64,000 nucleotides of DNA, from positions 1-64,000 of the forward strand of contig JALHOF010000002.1 of NCBI GenBank assembly GCA_022843145.1, written 5' to 3'. The position numbers and the translations under genes are program-made. The notes under the pieces were generated by a model. It made no database searches, was not told the DNA's origin, and was given only the letters and a program-made list of their open reading frames with translations. The first letter of the stretch is position 1. Each line of letters starts with the position of its first letter. This DNA comes from Hyphomicrobium sp. (GTDB lineage Bacteria; Pseudomonadota; Alphaproteobacteria; Rhizobiales; Hyphomicrobiaceae). Positions 54,889-63,091 of this stretch are shown piece after piece.

Positions 54889-56304
54889 GTGCGCAACTTC
54901 TTCGACGAAATGTACGGGGCTGGCGGGGAAGTTCGTGCCCCCTACTCGATGGTGGCCGAGTGGCTCGGGACCCAGCGACTGGCCGATCTCAAATTGAAGC
55001 ACGACGAGGCCGAGGCGCTGTTCCGGCGCACGGGCATCACGTTCTCGGTTTATAGTGAGGGTAGCTCCGCCGAGCGGCTCATCCCGTTCGATATCGTTCC
55101 GCGTATCCTGTCGGCGTCGGAGTGGCGCCGGCTTTCGGCGGGCATCGAGCAACGCGTGCGTGCTCTCAACGCCTTCATGTACGACATCTATCATCGACAG
55201 GAGATCTTGAAGGCCGGACGGATACCAGTCGAACTGATCGTCCAGAACGAAGCCTTCGTGCCTGAGATGATCGGCGTCGACCCACCCCTCGGCATCTACA
55301 GCCACATCATCGGCATCGACATCGTCCGCACCGGCGAAGACGAGTTTTTCGTGCTCGAAGACAATACGCGCACCCCATCTGGCGTGTCGTACATGCTCGA
55401 AAACCGCGAAACGATGATGCACATGTTCCCCGATCTGTTCAGCCGCAACCGCGTGGCGCCGGTCGAAACGTACCCGATCAATCTGTTGCGTACGTTGGAA
55501 AGTGTGGCGCCGCGCGGCCTCGATCGCGAACCTGTCATCGCTGTTCTGACCCCGGGCCTCTACAACAGCGCCTACTTCGAGCACGCATTCCTCGCCGACG
55601 AAATGGGTGCCGAACTCGTCGAAGGGCGCGATCTCGTCGTGCTCGATGGCGCATTGCATATGAAGACGACGCGTGGCCTGCGACAGGTCGATGTCGTCTA
55701 CCGCCGCATCGACGATGAATACCTCGATCCGCAGGTATTCCGTCGCGACTCGATGTTGGGGGTGCCGGGCATTTTCGACGTCTATCGCTCCGGCCGCACC
55801 ACAATCGTCAACGCCCCCGGGGGCGGCATCGCCGACGACAAGGCGATCTACAGCTACATTCCCGAGATCATCGAATTCTATACGGGCAGGGCGCCGATCC
55901 TGAAGAATGTTCCGACGCACAATTGCCGGCGACCCGAAGACCTAGCGTACGTGCTCGAACATCTCTCCGAGCTTGTGGTCAAGGAGGTGCACGGCTCGGG
56001 CGGCTACGGCATGCTGGTTGGACCGGCCGCCTCGAAGGATGAGATCGAGAAGTTCCGCCAGAAGCTCATGGCACGGCCGGACAACTACATCGCGCAGCCG
56101 ACGCTCGCACTTTCGACATGCCCCACACTCGTGGATTCAGGGCTCGCACCCCGTCACCTCGATCTGCGGCCGTTCGTGCTCGTCGGCGATCAGGTCCGTC
56201 TGGTTCCCGGCGGCTTGACGCGGGTCGCACTCAAGTCGGGCTCGCTCGTCGTCAATTCCAGCCAGGGAGGCGGAACCAAGGACACCTGGGTCCTCCAGGA
56301 CTAG
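54889..56304 (+). CDS. Circularly permuted ATP-grasp type 2 protein
   Basis: A 471-residue protein starting at a GTG (54889): FFDEMYGAGGEVRAPY, EAFVPEMIGVDPPLGIYSHIIGIDIV, VLEDNTRTPSGVSYM, then KEVHGSGGYGMLVGPAAS and LRPFVLVGDQVRLVPGGLTRVALKSGS. This is the permuted ATP-grasp family (DUF404/407 type), predicted to ligate an amino group to a carboxylate. First gene of the Anbu cluster with alpha-E, transglutaminase and Anbu genes, a conserved set. Confidence 0.88.
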   Translation: MRNFFDEMYGAGGEVRAPYSMVAEWLGTQRLADLKLKHDEAEALFRRTGITFSVYSEGSSAERLIPFDIVPRILSASEWRRLSAGIEQRVRALNAFMYDIYHRQEILKAGRIPVELIVQNEAFVPEMIGVDPPLGIYSHIIGIDIVRTGEDEFFVLEDNTRTPSGVSYMLENRETMMHMFPDLFSRNRVAPVETYPINLLRTLESVAPRGLDREPVIAVLTPGLYNSAYFEHAFLADEMGAELVEGRDLVVLDGALHMKTTRGLRQVDVVYRRIDDEYLDPQVFRRDSMLGVPGIFDVYRSGRTTIVNAPGGGIADDKAIYSYIPEIIEFYTGRAPILKNVPTHNCRRPEDLAYVLEHLSELVVKEVHGSGGYGMLVGPAASKDEIEKFRQKLMARPDNYIAQPTLALSTCPTLVDSGLAPRHLDLRPFVLVGDQVRLVPGGLTRVALKSGSLVVNSSQGGGTKDTWVLQD

Positions 56305-56402
56305 CTAACCAATTGCCCTCGGCGACCTAGCGGTCGCATAGCTCTTGCCGCGCACCTCAGCGTAGCTTTCTGACGCAATAGGATGGAGAACCCTTCAGCA
56401 CC

Positions 56403-57350
56403 ATGCTCGGACGCACCGCCAACGATCTGTACTGGCTTTCGCGCTACATCGAGCGTGCCGAGAACATGGCGCGACTGCTGGAGGTCGGCTATCGGATCGT
56501 CTTGCTGCCCCGCGAAGGCCAAGGTTTTCACGAGGAGTGGCGATCGACGCTGGCCAGCACAGGCTGCGCGGAGCGGTATTCGTCCAAGTTCGAGAAGATC
56601 AACACGCGGGACGTCGTCGACTTCCTGCTGTTCGATGCCGACAATCCGTCGAGCATTCGGTCTTGCCTCACCACGGCGCGGCACAACGCCCGCGCGCAGC
56701 GCACGTCACTGACGCGCGACATGTGGGAATGCCTGAACAGCTCGTGGCTCGAGTTCAATGCGATCAAGCCATCGAATGTGACGTCGAACCAGCTTCCGGG
56801 GCTGCTCGACTGGATCAAGGAGCGATCGGCGCTTTTCCGCGGAACGCTGCTGAACACGATCCTGCGCAACGACACCTACTATTTCAGCCAGCTCGGCACG
56901 TTCCTCGAGCGCGCCGACAACACGGCCCGCATTCTCGACGTCAAATACTATGTTCTTTTACCGTCGAGCGAGGTCGTCGGCGGCGGCGTCGACAATTTTC
57001 AGTGGGGATCGATCCTGCGATCGGTCTCGGCACACCGCAGCTATCGCTGGGTCTACAAGGAAAACTACAAACCATGGCGGATTGCCGAGTACCTGATCCT
57101 GAACCCTCAGATGCCTCGATCTTTGGCCTATTCGTACGTCGAGATCGCCACGGCGCTTGACGATCTCGGGCGGCAATACGGCGATCGCCATGCCTGCCAC
57201 GAAACTGCGGCAAACATAACCAAGCTGTTGCAGACGCGCGGGATCAACAGCATCTTCCAATCTGGCCTGCACGAGTTTTTGGAAGACTTCATCGGTCGCA
57301 CCAACACGCTCAGCGCCCAAATTTCTGACGCTTATCACTTCAACGGTTGA
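56403..57350 (+). CDS. Alpha-E domain protein
   Basis: A 315-residue helical protein with the alpha-E (DUF403) signature: LGRTANDLYWLSRYIERAEN, FLLFDADNPSSIRSCLTTAR, and FLERADNTARILDVKYY. Usually found fused to or beside the permuted ATP-grasp enzyme; a role as a partner in peptide-like ligation has been proposed. About 100 bases after the ATP-grasp gene and 8 bases before the transglutaminase start. Confidence 0.88.
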   Translation: MLGRTANDLYWLSRYIERAENMARLLEVGYRIVLLPREGQGFHEEWRSTLASTGCAERYSSKFEKINTRDVVDFLLFDADNPSSIRSCLTTARHNARAQRTSLTRDMWECLNSSWLEFNAIKPSNVTSNQLPGLLDWIKERSALFRGTLLNTILRNDTYYFSQLGTFLERADNTARILDVKYYVLLPSSEVVGGGVDNFQWGSILRSVSAHRSYRWVYKENYKPWRIAEYLILNPQMPRSLAYSYVEIATALDDLGRQYGDRHACHETAANITKLLQTRGINSIFQSGLHEFLEDFIGRTNTLSAQISDAYHFNG

Positions 57351-57361
57351 CCGGTCGGCAC

Positions 57362-58174
57362 ATGCGCATTGGAATCCTGCATACCTCCCGTTACGCGTAC
57401 GATGCGCCCACGCACTACAGCATCCAGACCCTGCGCCTGACGCCGCCCGGCTTCGAAGGCCAATCCATCGTCTCCTGGGAGATCCGCGCTCCCGGCATCG
57501 AGCGCGCATCGACGTTTCGCGATGGGTTCGGCAACGTCGCCCACCTCGTCACCGCATCGGGCTCGCACTCCGAACTCGTGATCGAAGCGCAAGGCGTGGT
57601 CGACACCTCGGATACGAATGGCGTCGTGCGGGGATTGTGCGAAGTGGCGCCCGTTCGAGTTTATCAACGCGTGACGCCGATGACAGCGCCGGATGACGCC
57701 ATCCGCAAACTAGCCGAAGACACCGGCGACAGCGATCCGATCGGGCGGTTGCATCGGCTCATGCACGCCGTCGCGGATGCAGTGAGCTATGTGATTGGCG
57801 AAACGCACAGCGAAACCACGGCTGTCGAAGCCTTGGCGCGCGGCCGAGGCGTTTGCCAGGATCACGCCCACGTCTTCATTTCAGCGGCCAGAACGCTTGG
57901 ACTGCCCGCGCGCTACGTCAATGGCTACATGGTCGCTGAAGACGGCGAAGATGCCGAGGCGCATCATGGCTGGGCCGAGGCCTACGTCGAGAGTGTCGGC
58001 TGGATCGGCTTCGATCCCGCCAACCGAATTTGCCCCACCGAGCGCTACGTCCGTCTCGGAACCGGGCTCGACGCCGCGTCCGCCGCGCCAATCCGCGGCA
58101 GCCGACATGGCGGTCTCAGCGAGCATCTTGACGTTCGCGTCGAAGTCGCGCAGCAAGGCGCCAGCCAACAATAG
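57362..58174 (+). CDS. Transglutaminase-family cysteine protease-like protein
   Basis: A 270-residue protein (ATG at 57362). N-terminal beta-sandwich (RIGILHTSRYAYDAPTHYSIQ), transglutaminase core with catalytic Cys in GRGVCQDHAHVFISAA, His in HHGWAEAYVESVGWIGFDPAN. It could cleave or transfer isopeptide-type bonds. Follows the alpha-E gene closely; precedes Anbu by 34 bases. Confidence 0.88.
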   Translation: MRIGILHTSRYAYDAPTHYSIQTLRLTPPGFEGQSIVSWEIRAPGIERASTFRDGFGNVAHLVTASGSHSELVIEAQGVVDTSDTNGVVRGLCEVAPVRVYQRVTPMTAPDDAIRKLAEDTGDSDPIGRLHRLMHAVADAVSYVIGETHSETTAVEALARGRGVCQDHAHVFISAARTLGLPARYVNGYMVAEDGEDAEAHHGWAEAYVESVGWIGFDPANRICPTERYVRLGTGLDAASAAPIRGSRHGGLSEHLDVRVEVAQQGASQQ

Positions 58175-58208
58175 CGTTCCGACGGGCACGATCAGGAAGG
58201 AGTGCGCG

Positions 58209-58943
58209 ATGACGTATTGCGTCGCGTTGAGGTTGGAGCGTGGGCTGGTCTTCGCGGCGGATACGCGGACCAATGCCGGCGTCGACAACATCGCACAATA
58301 TCGCAAACTGCACTTCTGGCGCGAGCCGGGAAAACGCGTCCTCGTTTTGCTGACGGCCGGCAATCTCGCGATCACGCAATCGGTTGTGAGCGTGTTGAAC
58401 GAACGGCTGGCCGAGCGCGACGAAGCAAAGGCCGACTCGCTGTTCGATGCTCCAAACATGTATCGGGCGGCGCGCATTGTCGGCGACGCGGTCCGTGAGG
58501 TCCGGCGCATCGACGGAGCGGCACTCGAGGCGAGCCGATCCGGCTTCGGCGCGAACTTTATCCTCGGCGGGCAAATCGGCGATGAACGCCCTCGACTGTT
58601 CCAGATCTATGCGGAAGGGAACTTCATCGAGGCGACGGAGGATACGCCGTTCCTGCAGATTGGCGAGCACAAGTACGGCAAACCCATACTCGACCGCGTC
58701 GCCGACGCGCGGATGCGGCTTGGTGAAGCCGCGAAGCTGGCTCTGCTGTCGTTCGATTCCACTTTGCGATCGAACCTTTCGGTCGGCATGCCGATTGACC
58801 TCCTGCTTTACGAGCGCGACAGCCTCGATGTCAGGCGTCAATCGCGCATCGGCCAGGACGACGATTATTTCAAGAAGCTGTCCACCGCGTGGTCAGAAGC
58901 GCTCCGGCATGCGTTCACGAAGATCGACGAGTTCAAGGGTTGA
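58209..58943 (+). CDS. Anbu proteasome-like protease
   Basis: A 244-residue Ntn hydrolase starting MTYCVALRLERGLVFAADTRTNAG, so Thr2 should become the N-terminal nucleophile. Other Anbu-type features: GANFILGGQIGDERPRLFQIY, YGKPILDRV, and SVGMPIDLLLYERDSL. Anbu (ancestral beta subunit) forms an open oligomer related to HslV; its substrate is not established. It closes the four-gene cluster with ATP-grasp, alpha-E and transglutaminase genes. Confidence 0.9.
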   Translation: MTYCVALRLERGLVFAADTRTNAGVDNIAQYRKLHFWREPGKRVLVLLTAGNLAITQSVVSVLNERLAERDEAKADSLFDAPNMYRAARIVGDAVREVRRIDGAALEASRSGFGANFILGGQIGDERPRLFQIYAEGNFIEATEDTPFLQIGEHKYGKPILDRVADARMRLGEAAKLALLSFDSTLRSNLSVGMPIDLLLYERDSLDVRRQSRIGQDDDYFKKLSTAWSEALRHAFTKIDEFKG

Positions 58944-58957
58944 GATGACCGCGCGAT

Positions 58958-59410
58958 TCAGTGACGGTGCTCGCGGCGGAATACGCCGAAACGCATGCCG
59001 AGATAGCTGAACGTCATGGCGGCGAGTGACGCGGCGACAAGCGCCACGAGCGGATCGGTCACAGGGCGCAACACAAGTATTGCGGCATAGACCGCATAGT
59101 TGAGCGCCGCAGACGTCCACGCAACGGCCGCATAGGACAGGAACTCTCCGAGCGACGCGGGCGTCTTGACGTCGAACGTCAGACGGCGATGGGACAGCCA
59201 GCCGGCGACCATCGCGACGGAGATCGCCGCGAGACGGGCGATGAACGGATCAAATCCAAGCCCGCGCGTCAGGACCGTCAGGATCGTCGCGTCGACCGTG
59301 AAGGCGATCGCGCCAGATGTAACGAAGCCTCCTACGTGGCGAGCAACACCTTGGGCGGCTGGCGATGCGCCGGACCGGCTTCCGGATTCTGAGTTTGAGT
59401 GATCGCTCAT
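58958..59410 (-). CDS. GtrA family membrane protein
   Basis: A 150-residue protein (ATG at 59410) with four helices (FVTSGAIAFTVDATILTVLT, LAAISVAMVAGWLSHRRLTF, YAAVAWTSAALNYAVYAAIL, ALVAASLAAMTFSYLGMRF). GtrA-type proteins are thought to move prenyl-linked sugars across the membrane. Overlaps the deacetylase gene by four bases (ATGA). Confidence 0.85.
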   Translation of the reverse strand: MSDHSNSESGSRSGASPAAQGVARHVGGFVTSGAIAFTVDATILTVLTRGLGFDPFIARLAAISVAMVAGWLSHRRLTFDVKTPASLGEFLSYAAVAWTSAALNYAVYAAILVLRPVTDPLVALVAASLAAMTFSYLGMRFGVFRREHRH

Positions 59411-60306
59411 GCGCGCGCAAATCCGCGGCCAAGCCAATCGACCGGCGGGCCCGACGCATCGCGCTCCGGCCTCCAAAGCCGGCCGGGGAATGGCGGATGG
59501 TCCAGGAGCAACTGATGCTCGACACGCCGCCGCTCGGTCACAGGATCGATCGCTCCAAGTTCATCATCTACGAATCCAGGATGACACATCACGAGGTGGA
59601 ACGGACCAGCACCGATCGCCGCGCGCTCGAAGTCGCGGGCGGCGCCCGCCGGAGTGAAGTCCGATATGCCCGCAAAACTGTCGTTGACTGGAAATCCCGC
59701 GCGGCGCGCGGCCGCACCGAAACCTCGGGCGAGCCACGACAGGGCCAGCGCCTTGGGCAAGGCCGTTCGTCGTTTGAGTATCGTTGCGATCCGCTCGGCT
59801 GGGTCGCGCACCAGGGGAGGCGGATTGCGCGTACGCTGGACGAGCGCATCGAGCACGCCGTCTCGTAGTCCAGGCAAAGCATGAACGTGTTGATGCCCAT
59901 CGACAAAATCGGGAGGATGGCCGCATACCTGCTCGAAATGATCGATTTGACGGACCACTTCCGCCGCGATTTCCTCTCGGTCGATTTCGCCGCGGAGTGC
60001 GCGTGCTGTCACCTCGCCGACAGTGGGAAACTTCCCCCGGCTGGCCAGTTGCGGCATCACACCCAGCGGTGCGCCGAGCGTGAGATTGATGTGCAATCCG
60101 ACGGCGACAAACGCGCGCAACTGCTGTGCGCGAGCGCCGAGTTGCGGCCAATGCCGCGTCGTGACCATGACGCTGGTCGCAGAGAGTGAACCCGCTTGCG
60201 CGAGTTCCTCGATCGACCGCGAAACGCCCTCCGTCATGGCGTAATCGTCGGCGCAGAGCACGATGCGTGATGTCTGCGAGCGTTGCTGCGCGCCTTCACC
60301 CGGCAT
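59407..60306 (-). CDS. YdjC/ChbG-HpnK-type carbohydrate deacetylase
   Basis: A 299-residue protein starting at the ATG at 60306 (MPGEGAQQRSQTSRIVLCADDYAMTEG). The metal motif DDYAMTEGV, GLHINLTLGAP, and FVDGHQHVHALP (metal His pair) match the YdjC/HpnK family, which deacetylates sugars or hopanoid lipids. The start overlaps the glycosyltransferase end by 11 bases. Longer starts at 60345 or 60363 are possible. Confidence 0.85.
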   Translation of the reverse strand: MPGEGAQQRSQTSRIVLCADDYAMTEGVSRSIEELAQAGSLSATSVMVTTRHWPQLGARAQQLRAFVAVGLHINLTLGAPLGVMPQLASRGKFPTVGEVTARALRGEIDREEIAAEVVRQIDHFEQVCGHPPDFVDGHQHVHALPGLRDGVLDALVQRTRNPPPLVRDPAERIATILKRRTALPKALALSWLARGFGAAARRAGFPVNDSFAGISDFTPAGAARDFERAAIGAGPFHLVMCHPGFVDDELGAIDPVTERRRVEHQLLLDHPPFPGRLWRPERDASGPPVDWLGRGFARA

Positions 60307-61372
60307 GACGGCGCGCTTCTTTGCCAGGCTCGTCACCGCGCGCATCGACAGTTGTTCGCGCAAGGCCGATCTCGTTGGCGACGAGGAACAGGGGCCGCGC
60401 CTTCACTTCCTCATAGATCCGGCCGAGATACTCGCCGATAACGCCGAGTGAGATGAGCTGAATGCCGGAGAAAAACATGATCGATACGATCAATGTAGGA
60501 AAGCCCTTGAGGTCGGTTCCGAAGATCAGGGTCTTGAGTACGAAAACGACGATATAAGCAAACGCGAGCAGCGAGACGGCGAGGCCGATCACCGACCAGA
60601 TCCGCAGCGGTATAGTGGTAAATGAGAAGATGCCGTCGAGCGCGAACCGCAGGAGCCGGCGCGGACTCCACCGGGACGTTCCGCCATCTGGCCGATCTGG
60701 AACGTCGAACGGCAGGCCGATCGACTTGAAACCGACCCATGCGAACAGGCCCTTGTTAAAACGTGCGCGCTCACCGATGCGGTTCAGCGCATCGACGGCA
60801 CGCCGCGACAACAGACGGAAATCGCCGGCGTTCTCGGGCAGCTTCGTCCCGGACAGCGCCCGGAACACTCGATAATAGACGCGCGAAAACAGGCGCCGTG
60901 CCGGACTATCGGCCGCTCGGTCGATGCGCTGTCCGTAAACGTCGTCATAGCCCGCGCGCCATTTTTCCACGAACTGCGGGATAATCTCGGGCGGGTGCTG
61001 CAGGTCGGCATCCATCAGCACGACGGCGGCGCCTGAGGCGTATTGAAGGCCTGCGGCAACGGCAATTTCCTTGCCGAAATTCCGGCTGAAGGAGATTGCC
61101 TTGATCCGGATGTCACGCGCGTTCTCGTCACGTAGTGCCTGCAACGTCCCATCAGTCGACCCGTCGTCCACGAAGACAATTTCCCACGGCTCACCCAAGT
61201 CTTCGAGAATGGGCGTCAATCGTGCCAATAGCGCCGCGATCCCGCGCGCCTCGTTGAGCACGGGGATGACGACCGACAGTCCAATCAGCGGCGCGGTTGA
61301 TCCGTCACGTTGAAGACCGGAAGTTCGGGAAGTCTGGTCGACGGACGTCACGGTGGTTGCCTCACTGTGCAA
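60296..61372 (-). CDS. Glycosyltransferase family 2 (DPM/ArnC-like) with C-terminal helices
   Basis: A ~358-residue GT2 enzyme. VVIPVLNEARGIAALLARL, IVFVDDGSTDGTLQAL, VVLMDADLQHPPEIIPQF (DXD-like), then GDFRLLSRRAVDALN, with two C-terminal transmembrane helices (IWSVIGLAVSLLAFAYIVVFV, LIVSIMFFSGIQLISLGVIG). It transfers sugar from a nucleotide to a polyprenyl carrier. Start uncertain: TTG at 61372 or GTG at 61351. With GtrA and the deacetylase it forms a surface-glycan or lipid modification unit. Confidence 0.85.
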   Translation of the reverse strand: MHSEATTVTSVDQTSRTSGLQRDGSTAPLIGLSVVIPVLNEARGIAALLARLTPILEDLGEPWEIVFVDDGSTDGTLQALRDENARDIRIKAISFSRNFGKEIAVAAGLQYASGAAVVLMDADLQHPPEIIPQFVEKWRAGYDDVYGQRIDRAADSPARRLFSRVYYRVFRALSGTKLPENAGDFRLLSRRAVDALNRIGERARFNKGLFAWVGFKSIGLPFDVPDRPDGGTSRWSPRRLLRFALDGIFSFTTIPLRIWSVIGLAVSLLAFAYIVVFVLKTLIFGTDLKGFPTLIVSIMFFSGIQLISLGVIGEYLGRIYEEVKARPLFLVANEIGLARTTVDARGDEPGKEARRHAG

Positions 61373-61535
61373 ACAGGGACTTCAGGTTAGGTCAACTGAC
61401 AGGCCCGACCGGCGACCTTATGGCGGTGCCTCGACGAACCGTCCAGTCGTGCTGGGCAAAGAGGTTGATCCGCGCGTATATGACAATGCCCAGATTTCGG
61501 GCAGTACAATCGGCCTGAGCGGAGCAAAGCGAGCG

Positions 61536-62252
61536 ATGAGTTGGCGAGACTACTGGGAGGGTGAAAGCGCGGTCTATGTCAGTGATCGCCATAAGTCCGC
61601 ACACTATTCGCATCTCGCCGATGATATCCTCCGCATTGCAGAAGAATCTGCCAACCAATTGACATCACTGCGTATATTAGATTTTGGATGTGGCGAAGCG
61701 CTATCCGCCGACCACATTGCTGCGCGTGTCGGTCATCTCACCCTGAACGACGGTTCCGCGAGCGTCCGCCGCCACTTGCAAACGCGCTTCGGCGAACTGG
61801 CGAATGTGACCATCGCCGCGCCGGAAGCCTTGGTCGATACTCCGGACGGCTCATACGACCTGATCATTGTGAATTCCGTGCTGCAATACGTCGATAAGAC
61901 CGCAGCCGGGCCTCTTATCGGGACGCTGAGGCGGACGATGCGACCGGACGGGCGCATGCTGGTGGCCGATATTCTCCCCCCCCATCTGAGCGCACTGACC
62001 GATGCCCGCGAACTCCTGACGTTTGCCGCTCGCGACGGATTTCTAATGGCGGCGGTGGCTGGGCTCGTCAGGGCTGCGATGTCTGACTACGCTAAAATCC
62101 GCGCGCAAATCGGATTGACGCGCTATTCAGCCGCCGAGTTTCAGGAACTTGCGGCATCGGTTGGACTCTCATCGACCGCGATGCCTCGCAACATCGGCCA
62201 CAACCCGCACCGGCTGGCGTTCATCCTTAAGCACGGCAAAGGCACGGTCTAA
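61536..62252 (+). CDS. Class I SAM-dependent methyltransferase
   Basis: A 238-residue methyltransferase (ATG at 61536, GGAG upstream). Rossmann-like motif ILDFGCGEALSADH, then LIIVNSVLQYVDKTAAGPLIG and PDGRMLVADILPP. Target unknown; it is convergent with the HlyC-like gene and divergent from the GT2 cluster, which hints at a surface-lipid or sugar substrate. Confidence 0.8.
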   Translation: MSWRDYWEGESAVYVSDRHKSAHYSHLADDILRIAEESANQLTSLRILDFGCGEALSADHIAARVGHLTLNDGSASVRRHLQTRFGELANVTIAAPEALVDTPDGSYDLIIVNSVLQYVDKTAAGPLIGTLRRTMRPDGRMLVADILPPHLSALTDARELLTFAARDGFLMAAVAGLVRAAMSDYAKIRAQIGLTRYSAAEFQELAASVGLSSTAMPRNIGHNPHRLAFILKHGKGTV

Positions 62253-62271
62253 ATAGCGATTCCAGACGCCT

Positions 62272-62856
62272 TCAAGCTTTCGGGCCGGCCTTGCCATCTT
62301 GACGATCCACGCGCTGAAGGCGGCCAACCGTGGGTTTTCCGTCCGCGCCAGTCGTCCGCATATTGGGCTGCGTGGACTTGAAGACTGTCGTCACCAACTG
62401 GTGGAGCAGTTTGCCGAGCGCTTTCCGCTCGCCGATCGCCTCGATGATCCAGGGGATGTCGCCGGACCGCCATTCGTTGATATTGAGTGAAGTGGTTTCA
62501 TTCTCGGTGTCCGAGAGCCGGCGGTCGACTTCTGGAGATACGCGGGCCCAGAGGACGGCCGCGATAGGCATCACGGCGCCGGTTTCTTTTGACTGCGCCT
62601 CGGCGATGGCGACTTGCCCTAACGCGACGGGCGCGGCCGCGGTCGCCTCGAGGGTCTCGATCGGCATCTTGCGATAGCGGGGCGTCCGCATCATCAGCGT
62701 CACCACTTCGCCGAACGACGCAGCAACCATTTTGGACATCAACTGGCGCTTTTGCGCCTCGAGCTCGGAGATTGCTCGCTTTGCCGGCTTCGCTTTGGGA
62801 TCTCCGGCCTTGACCGGTCGCGGCGAAGCGTCCGATGCGCTCTTACCGGTTGCCAT
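62272..62856 (-). CDS. HlyC-type toxin-activating lysine acyltransferase-like protein
   Basis: A 194-residue protein (GGAGGAT before ATG at 62856). After a Lys/Pro-rich N-terminus, the core SFGEVVTLMMRTPRYRKMPIE, then PIAAVLWARVSPEVDRRL and LNINEWRSGDIPWIIEAIGE resemble RTX-toxin acyltransferases, which attach fatty acyl groups to lysines of pro-toxins. No RTX protein or type I secretion genes are in the window, so its target may be different. Stands alone between the methyltransferase and the phosphatase. Confidence 0.65.
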   Translation of the reverse strand: MATGKSASDASPRPVKAGDPKAKPAKRAISELEAQKRQLMSKMVAASFGEVVTLMMRTPRYRKMPIETLEATAAAPVALGQVAIAEAQSKETGAVMPIAAVLWARVSPEVDRRLSDTENETTSLNINEWRSGDIPWIIEAIGERKALGKLLHQLVTTVFKSTQPNMRTTGADGKPTVGRLQRVDRQDGKAGPKA

Positions 62857-63091
62857 GCATCCTCCTTGAAATTCTTCATCGAAACGTCGGCCCAGGTGCC
62901 GGAAATGCGTCGAGGCCCCTCACCGTCACTACTCCGTATCGCACGCGATGCGTCAAGCGTTTCGCATCCTTTGCCCTAACAGATTTGATCAATTTTCTTT
63001 TTGCTTCCGGATCGCTGAGGGTACGGTCGTCTGCAAGTGGCAGGCTGGGCTCTCTCCAGGCCGGACGGGGCGTATAGTCAACGAGGGGACG

